A DNA stretch of 64,000 nucleotides from a virus: positions 19,591 to 83,590 of the IMG/VR virus record IMGVR_UViG_3300021185_001145; one strand, given 5' to 3'. A program made the position numbers and the translations under genes. Within the stretch, counting starts at the first letter, position 1. Each line of letters begins with the position of its first letter. Under the pieces are notes generated by a model, which was given only the letters and a program-made list of their open reading frames with translations, was not told where the DNA came from and searched no databases. Below, piece after piece: positions 45,582 through 53,505 of this stretch.

Positions 45582-46496
45582 TTAGTCTTCTTCTGCAAGA
45601 TTTGCAAAGTAAGACAAAGTATCGTCATCATCATCAGTTGAGACTGATGCGACTTCCGCAGTTTCAGCAACTTTCGCTGGAGCCGCGGCTGGTTCAGATT
45701 TGAACGCAGGCTTGTAATCTTGTGCTGGTGCTTGTTCTGCACTGGCTGATGCCGATGTAGATACACCCAAGACTTTATCCAAACGTGCTTTCAATTCATC
45801 ATAAGACTTGAAGTTTGTCGGAGCAACGAATTCAGTCAAAGAAGACTGTGTTTTCCATAGTGCTTCAAGTTTATCATCATCACCAGCAAGCAACGGTGTT
45901 GTGCTATCAAACTCTGACTTATCATAGTTACGATAACCTTCAACCTGACGAATTTTCAACTTGAAGTTTGCACCTTCCCAAAAATCAAATGGGTTTACAG
46001 GTGTCTCATCTTCAAACTGAGGATTCATTGCCTCTGTGATTTTATCAAAAATCTTCTTACCAAACTGATACAAGAAAACTTTGCCTTCGTTCTCAGGACG
46101 CTTAGGGTCACTGACAACTACAATGTTCGCAATGTATTTCAGACGGCGCTTCTGCTTACGAGCAATTTCTTTGTTCGCTTCTACGCCAGAGTTCCACAAC
46201 TTACTATTATATTCTGAAACGGGGTCTTGCCCGCCTAGAGTTGTAAGAGAGTTTTCGATATACCACCCACCTGGTCCTTGGAAGCCATGGTCGAATACAC
46301 GAACCCACGGAAGGTCTTCACCTTCTGGTGCTGGCAAGAAACGAATGACTGCATAGCCATTGCCTGCCTTATCGACTTCTGGTTTCCAGAAACGGTCGGC
46401 GTCATTATTACCTTGTTTGGGGGATGATTGTTTTTCAAGTGCGTCTGCTAGTTTAGCAAAAGAACCCGAAGTTTTTTTAAGTGATGCAAAAGACAT
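45582..46496 (-). CDS. 32: Single-stranded DNA-binding protein gp32
   Basis: 304 aa (T4 301). N-terminal basic B-like region (MSFASLKKTSGSFAKLADALEK), OB-fold core (GYAVIRFLPAPEGEDLPWVRVFDHGFQGPGGWYIENS ... LFQF-type KVFLYQFGKKIFDKI), then an acidic DDDDDTLSYFANLAEED tail that would recruit replication partners. The Zn-binding His-Cys3 group of T4 gp32 is missing; there is no Cys in the protein. It has a combined early and late promoter. Confidence 0.95.
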   Translation of the reverse strand: MSFASLKKTSGSFAKLADALEKQSSPKQGNNDADRFWKPEVDKAGNGYAVIRFLPAPEGEDLPWVRVFDHGFQGPGGWYIENSLTTLGGQDPVSEYNSKLWNSGVEANKEIARKQKRRLKYIANIVVVSDPKRPENEGKVFLYQFGKKIFDKITEAMNPQFEDETPVNPFDFWEGANFKLKIRQVEGYRNYDKSEFDSTTPLLAGDDDKLEALWKTQSSLTEFVAPTNFKSYDELKARLDKVLGVSTSASASAEQAPAQDYKPAFKSEPAAAPAKVAETAEVASVSTDDDDDTLSYFANLAEED

Positions 46497-46573
46497 ATAT
46501 TTCTCCTAGTATGTTTTAATATTGCAGTATTGCTGTATTTACGATTTATCCACTGTCACATAATGTATACTTG

Positions 46574-46604
46574 TATTTATAACACAAATAATTCCGTTTG
46601 TCAA
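46574..46604 (-). promoter_or_regulatory. Dual sigma70/late promoter of gene 32
   Basis: Minus strand TTGACA (46604-46599), exactly 17 bp, then TATAAATA (46581-46574). The -10 box TATAAA is also the start of a perfect T4 late motif, so one site can serve early and late RNA polymerase. The -35 box overlaps the gp59 stop codon. Confidence 0.8.
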
Positions 46605-47206
46605 GTGAAAATTTCCTTCATTAACGTTTTTGCTTTACTGATATCATAATCAATAAAACCTTCATACTTCTTTATACGCTTACGAACAATCGGGTAAAAA
46701 ATATCATCTTCTACTTTCTTGTCCCATCGTCTAAAGAAACCTAATACCTTATCCATTACAATTAAAGTTTCAACTTGTATAGTATCTTCTTGTTGCAATT
46801 GCAATAGTAAAGGTAACTCATTATCTCTCATATCAAACAACGTATCAAAAGTTACGTTATTGTTATCCATGAAAGATAATATAGTTGAGAAATCTGAACG
46901 AAGAACATAACTTAGAGATTGTTGCTTTTTCTGCCAAGACTTATATACCTCTAAATGCTTTTCGTCTAATAGATTTCCCACCCATATCTTTTCATTGTGC
47001 AGAAAGTTTGATACAAGAAAGTCCCTCAACTCATCTTGTCTATCAAACCTTCTACCCAGTTTTGTGAAGAAGAACTTATCTTTACGCTTTAAGAAACTTG
47101 CTTCACTTGCTGAGATACGACCATTATACTTGATATAGTCGTAATTGTCAAGGGAAAAATGGTTCTTTACCGCAAGATATTCCTTATATGCTTCAAACCC
47201 ATTCAT
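46601..47206 (-). CDS. 59: Helicase loader gp59
   Basis: 201 aa (T4 217). Loads gp41 helicase onto gp32-coated forks. All-helical; DNYDYIKYNGRISASEASFLKRKDKFFFTKLGRRF parallels T4 YDVIKYN ... KRRDKYFFQKL, and DNELPLLLQLQQEDTIQVETLIVMDKVLGFF matches the C-terminal domain. It lies between gp33 and gp32, as in T4. The ATG overlaps the gp33 stop. Confidence 0.92.
   Translation of the reverse strand: MNGFEAYKEYLAVKNHFSLDNYDYIKYNGRISASEASFLKRKDKFFFTKLGRRFDRQDELRDFLVSNFLHNEKIWVGNLLDEKHLEVYKSWQKKQQSLSYVLRSDFSTILSFMDNNNVTFDTLFDMRDNELPLLLQLQQEDTIQVETLIVMDKVLGFFRRWDKKVEDDIFYPIVRKRIKKYEGFIDYDISKAKTLMKEIFT
47123..47151 (-). promoter_or_regulatory. Consensus sigma70-type promoter inside gene 59
   Basis: Minus strand CCCTTGACA, 17 bp, TATAAT: both boxes perfect. 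It lies about 55-84 bp inside gp59 and would transcribe gp32 with a long leader. The same bases encode the conserved LDNYDYIKYN peptide, so chance cannot be excluded. Confidence 0.5.
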
Positions 47207-47439
47207 AGCGGTAATGTTGCGACCCTCGGTAGATAGTTCATTTCTCTGTATTCGTTTTCAATGAACATCTTGGTATTCGCATCAATCAAACTAGGAACTT
47301 CTTCATATTCAAGACCGTTCTCTTCACACAATTTAATAACAGCATCAATATAAGCCATGTTCATTTCTGTGACATACATTTTCAGTTTGACACTAAACTC
47401 TTCCCTTTTCATATTAACTACTATCGTTTCTTCTTGCAT
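47203..47439 (-). CDS. 33: Late transcription coactivator gp33
   Basis: 78 aa from the ATG with a GGAG site 7 bases upstream (an in-frame TTG at 47451 is less likely). MAYIDAVIKLCEENGLEYEEVPSLIDANTKMFIENEYREMNYL is the gp33 core of marine T4-like phages (T4 112 aa). It bridges host RNA polymerase and the sliding clamp for late transcription, consistent with the many TATAAATA promoters here. The gene order 33-59-32 is that of T4. Confidence 0.85.
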   Translation of the reverse strand: MQEETIVVNMKREEFSVKLKMYVTEMNMAYIDAVIKLCEENGLEYEEVPSLIDANTKMFIENEYREMNYLPRVATLPL

Positions 47440-47603
47440 TATTTTCTCCAAGCGGATATATTTTTATATGCACCTGGTCGTGGGTCACCATGACGAAGTG
47501 CAGGATTCTTCAAATCTTCTTTCGAAGCAAAGTAAGATTTATGTACGAGTTTCGATGGACGCTCAGGTCTTTCTTGTTCGTACTTCTCATTTTGTTCAGT
47601 CAT
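47439..47603 (-). CDS. Small hypothetical protein (54 aa)
   Basis: MTEQNEKYEQERPERPSKLVHKS followed by KNPALRHGDPRPGAYKNISAWRK; charged and soluble, unknown family. Start chosen at the ATG preceded by AGGAG; a longer in-frame TTG start would overlap ThyX. The ATG coincides with the end of a TATAAT -10 box, so that promoter cannot express this gene; it must be read from upstream. Confidence 0.6.
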   Translation of the reverse strand: MTEQNEKYEQERPERPSKLVHKSYFASKEDLKNPALRHGDPRPGAYKNISAWRK

Positions 47604-47630
47604 TATACACAATCTCCTATCATTTGTCAA
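47602..47630 (-). promoter_or_regulatory. Sigma70-type promoter before genes 33-59
   Basis: Minus strand CCCTTGACA (overlapping the ThyX stop), 17 bp, TATAAT. Start expected about 47595, just inside the 54-aa gene, so the products would be gp33 and gp59. Confidence 0.75.
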
Positions 47631-48285
47631 GGGTTAATATCAGAGGAAGAATTCCTGCGATTTCTTTAGCACAAGCATGTGCAATTTCCATATGTTCTTT
47701 TTGAGTACCATTCGCACCACGAAGTTCTATGTAATGAACCCAAGAACGCAATGTACCATTCATATACAAACGTGTCTTTGTATTACCTTCAGGTAGAACT
47801 GCCCGTGCTTGTTCTTTTGCGATACCATTTGCAATCGCCCAATTGTAGTGTTCTTTTGCAGTATCAATAACGTCTTGCTGGCGTAGACGCCATTCCGCAG
47901 ATAGTTTTTCGTCATCTGTTTCAATAGAGTTTTGACGGTTCTTTGTATCTTGCAATCGTGCTTCTCTCAGAATAAACTGGTCACCCATTGATGCAGGGTC
48001 AGCATATCGTTGTGAGAATTCTTGAAATGCAAACGAACGGTGACGTACAATCTGGTGTGCAATGTCACGGGTAGTATCAATCTCTAAACAAGCAGACACC
48101 ATTTCTAGTGGTGACCAATGCTGATGTTTAATTAGATACTTAATTAGTTTTTCAGATGTTTCACTATTCATCTGATTTGTAGGATTTGAAACCCTAGCAC
48201 AATAGGCGATTAGTTCCTGTACGTTATCAAGCCCAATGAAATCGCCCTCTGGAACTTGCGAATATGAAATTAGTCTAACTGACAT
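47620..48285 (-). CDS. thyX: Flavin-dependent thymidylate synthase ThyX
   Basis: 221 aa from MSVRLISYSQ, whose AGGAG site is 5 bases upstream (a longer frame to 48351 overlaps the next gene and lacks a site). It makes dTMP from dUMP with methylene-tetrahydrofolate and FAD/NADPH. The ThyX signature RHRx7S is residues 81-91, followed by QRY. It replaces the T4 thymidylate synthase Td and supplies nucleotides for phage replication. Such genes are common in marine myoviruses. Confidence 0.95.
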   Translation of the reverse strand: MSVRLISYSQVPEGDFIGLDNVQELIAYCARVSNPTNQMNSETSEKLIKYLIKHQHWSPLEMVSACLEIDTTRDIAHQIVRHRSFAFQEFSQRYADPASMGDQFILREARLQDTKNRQNSIETDDEKLSAEWRLRQQDVIDTAKEHYNWAIANGIAKEQARAVLPEGNTKTRLYMNGTLRSWVHYIELRGANGTQKEHMEIAHACAKEIAGILPLILTLDK

Positions 48286-48293
48286 CTTTTCTC

Positions 48294-48872
48294 CTATTTG
48301 TAAAAAATGTGTGTGTCTATCTGAACAACTCGCTTCATGCCAGATGCCCAATATGGTGTTACATAGTCTGCATGATAATACATGGAACCATCGGTAATGT
48401 CAAGTAGTGTTTTGGACAAATATTGAGAATATATGTCTATAGCAATCATCTTTGAGGTCTCCCAAACAGCACCTTGATATGGCGTATCTGATTTTCCATC
48501 ACACCACCAAGAGAACTGACACATGTTACGCTTGGGCATACCACTAGCATGATATTTACCTTGCTGTACTACTGCACAAATATTGTCTGGGAAATTAGAT
48601 GATTTCACTCGATTTAATACAACATTTGATACTGCTAACTTACCTGCATACCCTTCAATTCCTGCTTCAAAATATACATTCAAAGCAAGACATTTGATTT
48701 CTTCAAAGTCAAGTTCTGTATTAGGTATAGTTTTAATCAGCGGTGGCGCTACTACTTCTGGTGCCGCATCTGCTACGGCTATATTATTATTTAGGGAAAA
48801 AGTACATATTGAGACCGCTATTGTTATAAATAATAGTGGAATAATCCCCGATTTATGCATTGACTTACGCAT
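48294..48872 (-). CDS. SleB/CwlJ-like cell wall hydrolase with signal anchor
   Basis: 192 aa. Residues 9-32 form a membrane anchor or signal peptide. The catalytic domain (about 55-190) has CLALNVYFEAGIEG (with the catalytic Glu), AVSNVVLNRV, FPDNICAVVQQG, MCQFSWWCDG and SMYYHADYV, the hydrolase_2 (PF07486-type) pattern; these enzymes cut peptidoglycan. The export signal suggests an endolysin of the signal-arrest-release type or a wall-remodelling enzyme. It has a consensus sigma70 promoter. Confidence 0.88.
   Translation of the reverse strand: MRKSMHKSGIIPLLFITIAVSICTFSLNNNIAVADAAPEVVAPPLIKTIPNTELDFEEIKCLALNVYFEAGIEGYAGKLAVSNVVLNRVKSSNFPDNICAVVQQGKYHASGMPKRNMCQFSWWCDGKSDTPYQGAVWETSKMIAIDIYSQYLSKTLLDITDGSMYYHADYVTPYWASGMKRVVQIDTHIFYK
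48825..48832 (+). promoter_or_regulatory. Possible late promoter of the plus-strand 49-55 kb block
   Basis: Exact TATAAATA on the plus strand, 134 bp before the Asn/Thr-rich gene. It lies inside the first codons of the divergent hydrolase gene. No closer late motif is visible. Confidence 0.5.
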
Positions 48873-48906
48873 ATGACCAAATCCTTTATTTCATTGAACA
48901 CGCTAC

Positions 48907-48935
48907 ACTATAGCACAGTTCCTTTATTATGTCAA
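48907..48935 (-). promoter_or_regulatory. Sigma70-type promoter of the SleB-like gene
   Basis: Minus strand TTGACA, 17 bp, TATAGT, 35 bp before the start codon of the hydrolase. Confidence 0.82.
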
Positions 48936-48965
48936 CCCTTTTCCTTAATGTAGAGAGAGTACCCC

Positions 48966-50120
48966 ATGAATATTCGCCTTAAGAGTTTGGTGTATGGTGT
49001 CTTCCTAACGGCAGTGGTGTCTACTGGTGCGTATGGTCAAGAGACTATCACAACAGATAATACCAATACGAATACTACAAATGTAACTAGTACAACCGAT
49101 AACACGAATGTTAATACTAACACTAATACTAATACAAACACCAATAATAACACTACAAATTATACTGGTGTGAATACGAACACAAATACAAACACCAATA
49201 ATAATACTACAAATTATACTGGTGTAAATACGAACACAAATAATAATAACAATGTTAGTACATCTACTAACACAAATACGAATAACAATATCCTTTCTGG
49301 TGGTACTAACAATACCAACACAAATTCAAATACAAACATTAATACCAGCACAAGTGATATTACTTCAACTAGCAATAATACTAATACTAACAACAACACA
49401 AATAATACAACTGTGAATGAAACTTCTGATGCTACAATAAACTCAACATCAAATAATACAAACAACAATACGAATACTAACAACAACACAAGTGATATTA
49501 CTTCGAACAATACGAATAGTAACACTAACAATAATACTAATGATACTACTGTTGAGAGTACATCAAACAACACAAATAACAACACCAACAACAATAATAA
49601 CAATAACACTTCGAAAATTGAGCAAGAAATTAAGTCTCCACCTCCTAGTGCTATTGCGCCAAACGTAAGTGCAAACAATATGGACTTATGTACTACTGGT
49701 ATTTCTGGTGCTGTTCAAACACAGATTTTAGGTATTGCTGGTGGTACTACTATTAGAGATATGAACTGTGAACGATTAAAGTTATCTAAAACCTTATACG
49801 ATATGGGTATGAAAGTTGCCGCGGTTTCCGTGATGTGTCAAGATGAACGTGTCTTTGGCGCAATGGAAATGGCAGGAACACCTTGTCCGTTTATGGGTGA
49901 CATTGGTGAAGAAGCATCTGCCGCTTGGGCGATGATGCCAGAACTTCGTCCTGACGCTGATGAACATAGAGCAAGACAAGAGTATATTGAAGATGTGAAG
50001 CAAGCAATTCAAGAGGGCAAAGATACTACAGAAATCGAAATGAGGAAACCAATTGATGTTAATACGAAGTCATTCCTGGGTGGCTTGGGCGTTGGCGCTT
50101 TGTTGCTTCTTCTTCTCTAA
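48966..50120 (+). CDS. Secreted Asn/Thr-rich protein with C-terminal membrane anchor (384 aa)
   Basis: Signal peptide at residues 1-25 (MNIRLKSLVYGVFLTAVVST, cut after GAYGQ). Residues 30-220 are almost only Asn and Thr in irregular NTNTNN repeats. A compact domain (about 238-340) has four Cys (DLCTTG, MNCERL, VMCQDE, TPCPFMG). The tail is hydrophobic (GGLGVGALLLLLL). Likely an envelope or surface protein of the infected cell, or a secreted virion factor; function unknown. The repeat would be flexible and possibly a glycosylation target. Confidence 0.75.
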   Translation: MNIRLKSLVYGVFLTAVVSTGAYGQETITTDNTNTNTTNVTSTTDNTNVNTNTNTNTNTNNNTTNYTGVNTNTNTNTNNNTTNYTGVNTNTNNNNNVSTSTNTNTNNNILSGGTNNTNTNSNTNINTSTSDITSTSNNTNTNNNTNNTTVNETSDATINSTSNNTNNNTNTNNNTSDITSNNTNSNTNNNTNDTTVESTSNNTNNNTNNNNNNNTSKIEQEIKSPPPSAIAPNVSANNMDLCTTGISGAVQTQILGIAGGTTIRDMNCERLKLSKTLYDMGMKVAAVSVMCQDERVFGAMEMAGTPCPFMGDIGEEASAAWAMMPELRPDADEHRARQEYIEDVKQAIQEGKDTTEIEMRKPIDVNTKSFLGGLGVGALLLLLL

Positions 50121-52182
50121 TACAGCCCACGCACAAAATTATAATGACCATACATTCGGTCACGATGTTGATTATTATAAAGACACTCTGTTAGATACAT
50201 TTCAAGATTATGACTTGACTGACTGGCAGTGGTTTCCTGGCACAGGCGAGAACGATGGTGATACAACAAACGACCATTTCTGTTTTCCTGTGTATACGGG
50301 TACTGGCTATGAAATCTGGTATGGGCAAAACGGTTCGCAATCTTGCGGCTGGTGGGGTGATGTAAGAACACAATATCAAGATGCAACGTATAAAGATTTC
50401 TTTGCAGACTTAGGTTCTGTTACGGTGGATTGTTCAAACGAATTGAATGACCCATCTTGTCCTGGGTACCAAGAAGCACACTTCAATTATATGTGTAGTA
50501 CAAATCCTCTCTACGACCAGAACTGCCCTGGTTATCAGCAAGCATATTACGACCAGCAATGTTCTGCAAATCCTTTATATGACCAGAACTGCCCTGGTTA
50601 TTCAACTGCATATTACAATCAGCAATGTGAACAGAACCCTCTACATGATAGCGGGTGTCCGGGTTATCAACAAGCATATTACGAACAGCAATGTTCTGCC
50701 GATGCATTGTATGACCAAAACTGTCCTGGGTACCAAGAAGCATATTACACAAATCAATGTAGTGCAGACCCATTATATGATAGTGGGTGTCAAGGCTACC
50801 AAGAAGCATATGCAAAACAAATGAACGAACAAAAGCAAGATGACGGAAGTGGTGTTGACGATGGTACAGATGACGGTGTTCCTGCAAATGACGGTAGCGA
50901 TATTGACGCTTTTATAGAACCTCAACAGACGGCAGACAATAAACAACAAACACAAGGTTTTGACGATGGGTCAGATGATGGTTCGTCTTCAGGAGACATG
51001 GGCGACACTGGTTCTGGTGCTTTGAAAGAAGATGAGAAAGTAGTTGAGCAACAGCAAGTTCAACAGCAAGAGACTGTTATTGAAGAAGCAAAGCCTGAAG
51101 TTATTGAACAGCAAATTATTGTTGAGCAAAAACTTGAAGTTGAACAAGAGCAAGAACAACAACAAGTATTGGTAGAAGTAGAAAAGCAGATTGAAGAAAT
51201 TGTAGAACAATCTGCTCCACCAACAGAAGTAGTAAATGAAACATCTGTACTTGAAGAAGCAAACTCACTTGACCTTGATAGTATGTCTCCATTGCAAGTA
51301 ATCAAAACATTAAACAGTCTTGGCGTTCTTGGTAATAGTGCAACAAACGGTGTTGGAGACCCAACTGGATTGAGTGATAGTATTGAAGGTACTGGCGGTA
51401 CAATATCTGCTACTGGTCAAACTCAAATACCAGGTACATCTGCAACAAGCAATTCTTCATCTGGTGATATGAGTAGTGGGTCAATGTCAATGGGTGATGA
51501 CGGAAGCGATATGGGTATGGGTCAGCAAAATATGAATACTGGCGCAGTAGCAGACACTAGTAGCGGAATGTCTCAAGACGGTTCTGACTTTGGTGGTGAT
51601 ACTGCAACAACAGATACTACAGGTTTACCGCAAACTCAATATGGGTTTGGAACTGTAAATAGACAACCTGAAGTTGGGGACAATGGCATTACGAATTTAG
51701 AAGCAGATATGGGATTGAACATTAATCCTCTATTTGATAATCCAGCATTATCTTCTGGCGTATCAGAGATTGCTGGACTACAAGAAGAAAGATACTCGAC
51801 ACTAGCAAGCAGAATTATTAGAGACAGAATACAAAAATTAGTTGAAGTCGATAATCAAGTAGATGCTTCAAGTGTTGAAGATGCTGAAGATTTAGTTCAA
51901 CAATCTATAGAACAGTCTATCGAAAATAAGATGGATGAACTTATGGTTGATGCTAATGTTAATCAAGCAGAGATTATAACTTTGATGGGTGTTAATATTG
52001 GGTTTAGTGAATATGAAAAAGAACAGTTGGCAAACCCAGACCTCTATAAAGACCAAGAATTCTACATAGATAAGAACATCCCACAAAACAGAAGTGCTTT
52101 ACGAAACGGTTTAGCACAACAGATATTGCATGACAAAATGGTTGATATGCAATATGAAAAAATGAACGAGGAGAAAGAATAA
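50056..52182 (+). CDS. Secreted Cys-repeat protein (708 aa)
   Basis: Signal peptide (about 1-27: SWVAWALALCCFFFSNTAHAQ). The N-terminal domain has WQWFPGTGE and a Trp-rich stretch. Six tandem 21-22-residue repeats follow (about 126-255) of the form CSANPLYDQNCPGYQQAYY, two Cys each. Then come Asp/Gly- and Glu/Gln-rich linkers (QQQVQQQ, EVEQEQEQQQ) and a helical C-terminal domain. ATG chosen one codon after an in-frame TTG; its first 65 nt overlap the end of the previous gene. Repeats of this type occur in marine phages; role unknown, perhaps surface binding. Confidence 0.75.
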   Translation: MLIRSHSWVAWALALCCFFFSNTAHAQNYNDHTFGHDVDYYKDTLLDTFQDYDLTDWQWFPGTGENDGDTTNDHFCFPVYTGTGYEIWYGQNGSQSCGWWGDVRTQYQDATYKDFFADLGSVTVDCSNELNDPSCPGYQEAHFNYMCSTNPLYDQNCPGYQQAYYDQQCSANPLYDQNCPGYSTAYYNQQCEQNPLHDSGCPGYQQAYYEQQCSADALYDQNCPGYQEAYYTNQCSADPLYDSGCQGYQEAYAKQMNEQKQDDGSGVDDGTDDGVPANDGSDIDAFIEPQQTADNKQQTQGFDDGSDDGSSSGDMGDTGSGALKEDEKVVEQQQVQQQETVIEEAKPEVIEQQIIVEQKLEVEQEQEQQQVLVEVEKQIEEIVEQSAPPTEVVNETSVLEEANSLDLDSMSPLQVIKTLNSLGVLGNSATNGVGDPTGLSDSIEGTGGTISATGQTQIPGTSATSNSSSGDMSSGSMSMGDDGSDMGMGQQNMNTGAVADTSSGMSQDGSDFGGDTATTDTTGLPQTQYGFGTVNRQPEVGDNGITNLEADMGLNINPLFDNPALSSGVSEIAGLQEERYSTLASRIIRDRIQKLVEVDNQVDASSVEDAEDLVQQSIEQSIENKMDELMVDANVNQAEIITLMGVNIGFSEYEKEQLANPDLYKDQEFYIDKNIPQNRSALRNGLAQQILHDKMVDMQYEKMNEEKE
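50431..50823 (+). repeat. Six coding repeats of 63-66 bp in the Cys-repeat gene
   Basis: Each unit encodes C-x(8-9)-C-x-GY-x-x-A followed by YY/F-x-x-Q. Units 2-6 are closest, with shared CTATATGACCAGAACTGCCC-like DNA, showing recent tandem duplication. Confidence 0.85.
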
Positions 52183-52209
52183 CTTCATACTAGTGAGAGA
52201 GGAACAGTT

Positions 52210-52392
52210 ATGATAGACAAAGATATCTTGGATATTATCGGCGAGAATGGACCACTTATGCGTTGCGCCCGTGATGAACCAAAAATCAAATTACTTAGAC
52301 ACAGAGGCAAGATGATGGTTTCTGAAGAACATAGAAATTCATCGTGGAACGCTTTTAAAAAAGCACAAAAACTTTCAGAGGGAGAAACATAA
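52210..52392 (+). CDS. Small hypothetical protein (60 aa)
   Basis: MIDKDILDIIGENGPLMRCARDEPKIKLLRHRGKMMVSEEHRNSSWNAFKKAQKLSEGET. Basic middle, no membrane segment. GAGAGAGG site upstream, and its stop abuts the next ATG, so it is co-translated with the EF-hand membrane protein. Family not recognised. Confidence 0.6.
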   Translation: MIDKDILDIIGENGPLMRCARDEPKIKLLRHRGKMMVSEEHRNSSWNAFKKAQKLSEGET

Positions 52393-52725
52393 ATGACCGA
52401 TAAAAAAACAATTGATGCAGATGCAGTAGAAGGTATTGACGCAAACGGAGACGGACACATTTCTAAAGCAGAAATGGAAATGCACCTAGAGTTCAAAAGA
52501 AAAGCACTAGAAGATGCAGACGCAATGCGTGATGCTCAAAGAAATATGGCGTGGTTCGCATTGTTCGGTATGTTGCTGTATCCGTTTGCTGTTGTAATAG
52601 CAAGTCTGTTAGGATTACAAACCGCCGCCGATACTTTAGGTGATATGGCTCCAACATATTTTGTTTCAGTAGCGGCAATCGTTGCGGCTTTCTATGCTAA
52701 AGAAGCAGTTGGCGCAAAGAAGTAA
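52393..52725 (+). CDS. EF-hand membrane protein (110 aa)
   Basis: Residues 17-28 (DANGDGHISKAE) form a canonical EF-hand calcium loop with Asp/Asn/Asp at positions 1, 3 and 5 and Glu at 12. A charged helix follows, then two membrane segments (about 52-73 and 84-103). A single calcium-sensing loop in a small inner-membrane protein could act as a timing or stability switch in the envelope cassette. No exact homologue is recalled; the EF-hand itself is clear. Confidence 0.7.
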   Translation: MTDKKTIDADAVEGIDANGDGHISKAEMEMHLEFKRKALEDADAMRDAQRNMAWFALFGMLLYPFAVVIASLLGLQTAADTLGDMAPTYFVSVAAIVAAFYAKEAVGAKK

Positions 52726-52737
52726 TCGGAGATACTT

Positions 52738-53505
52738 ATGGTAGATTTACTCAGTAATTGCCATCGCATGGCTGTGCTTGCTCAAGCGGCATATCTTGAT
52801 AAAACAGATGGTACAAAAAAGTTTAAAAGTTTAGGTTATTCGACAGTGAGACTTATAGATATTGATGGCGCTCAAGTTTTTGTGCTATCAAACAAAGATG
52901 AAATGGTTCTCGCTTTCAGAGGTACTGAACCAACACAAATGTCAGACTTGGCGGCAGACTTGAATGCTATTCCTGATAGAGGTAAAGTTGGTGGCTTTGT
53001 TCATAACGGATTTCAAACTGAAGTTGAGAAAGTTTGGAAGAAGTTGCAACTAGCAGTCAAAAAGAAACCTGAAGATAAACCGTTGTTTATTACTGGTCAC
53101 TCTTTGGGTGGGGCGATGGCAACTATTGTCGCAAGTCGTATGTCAAAGACAGTTACATGCTTGTACACATACGGTTCTCCAAGAGTTGGGAGTAGGAAAT
53201 TTGTTCAAAAAATTAATTGTAATCACTATCGCCATGTTAATAATAATGATGCTGTTACAACAGTACCATTCGCATTATTGGGTTACAGACACCACACTAA
53301 AGCACGATACATCAATCACTATGGAAATATTAGACCCATTACCAAGTGGCAACGCTTCAAAGACAAACTCCGTGGTAGATGGGCAGCCATAAAGAATTTT
53401 CAATTCTTTGACGGTTTCAGAGACCACAGCATGGTTCATTATGTAAGATGTACAGAATGTAAGTCTGATAATAACTGTGGAGGAGACTGCCAATGTGGGA
53501 AATGA
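52738..53505 (+). CDS. Class 3 lipase-like hydrolase
   Basis: 255 aa alpha/beta hydrolase. Nucleophile motif GHSLGGAM at residues 120-127 (Ser122), with the oxyanion part VLAFRGTEPTQ near 60. The likely Asp is in NNNDAVTTVPF (about 170) and the likely His in FRDHSMVHYV (about 232). The C-terminus is Cys-rich (RCTECKSDNNCGGDCQCGK), possibly metal binding. It has no signal peptide, so it acts from inside, or on the inner membrane during lysis. Phospholipid or triglyceride target not known. Confidence 0.85.
   Translation: MVDLLSNCHRMAVLAQAAYLDKTDGTKKFKSLGYSTVRLIDIDGAQVFVLSNKDEMVLAFRGTEPTQMSDLAADLNAIPDRGKVGGFVHNGFQTEVEKVWKKLQLAVKKKPEDKPLFITGHSLGGAMATIVASRMSKTVTCLYTYGSPRVGSRKFVQKINCNHYRHVNNNDAVTTVPFALLGYRHHTKARYINHYGNIRPITKWQRFKDKLRGRWAAIKNFQFFDGFRDHSMVHYVRCTECKSDNNCGGDCQCGK

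Noticed and set aside
49214-49678. 154-aa minus-strand ORF rich in Leu and Val
   Set aside because: It is the antisense of the Asn/Thr repeat, where absence of stops is a by-product of AAT/ACA codons; no ribosome site.
50431-50823. Possible CRISPR-like or noncoding repeat array
   Set aside because: The repeats are in frame, encode a conserved Cys pattern and have no spacers.
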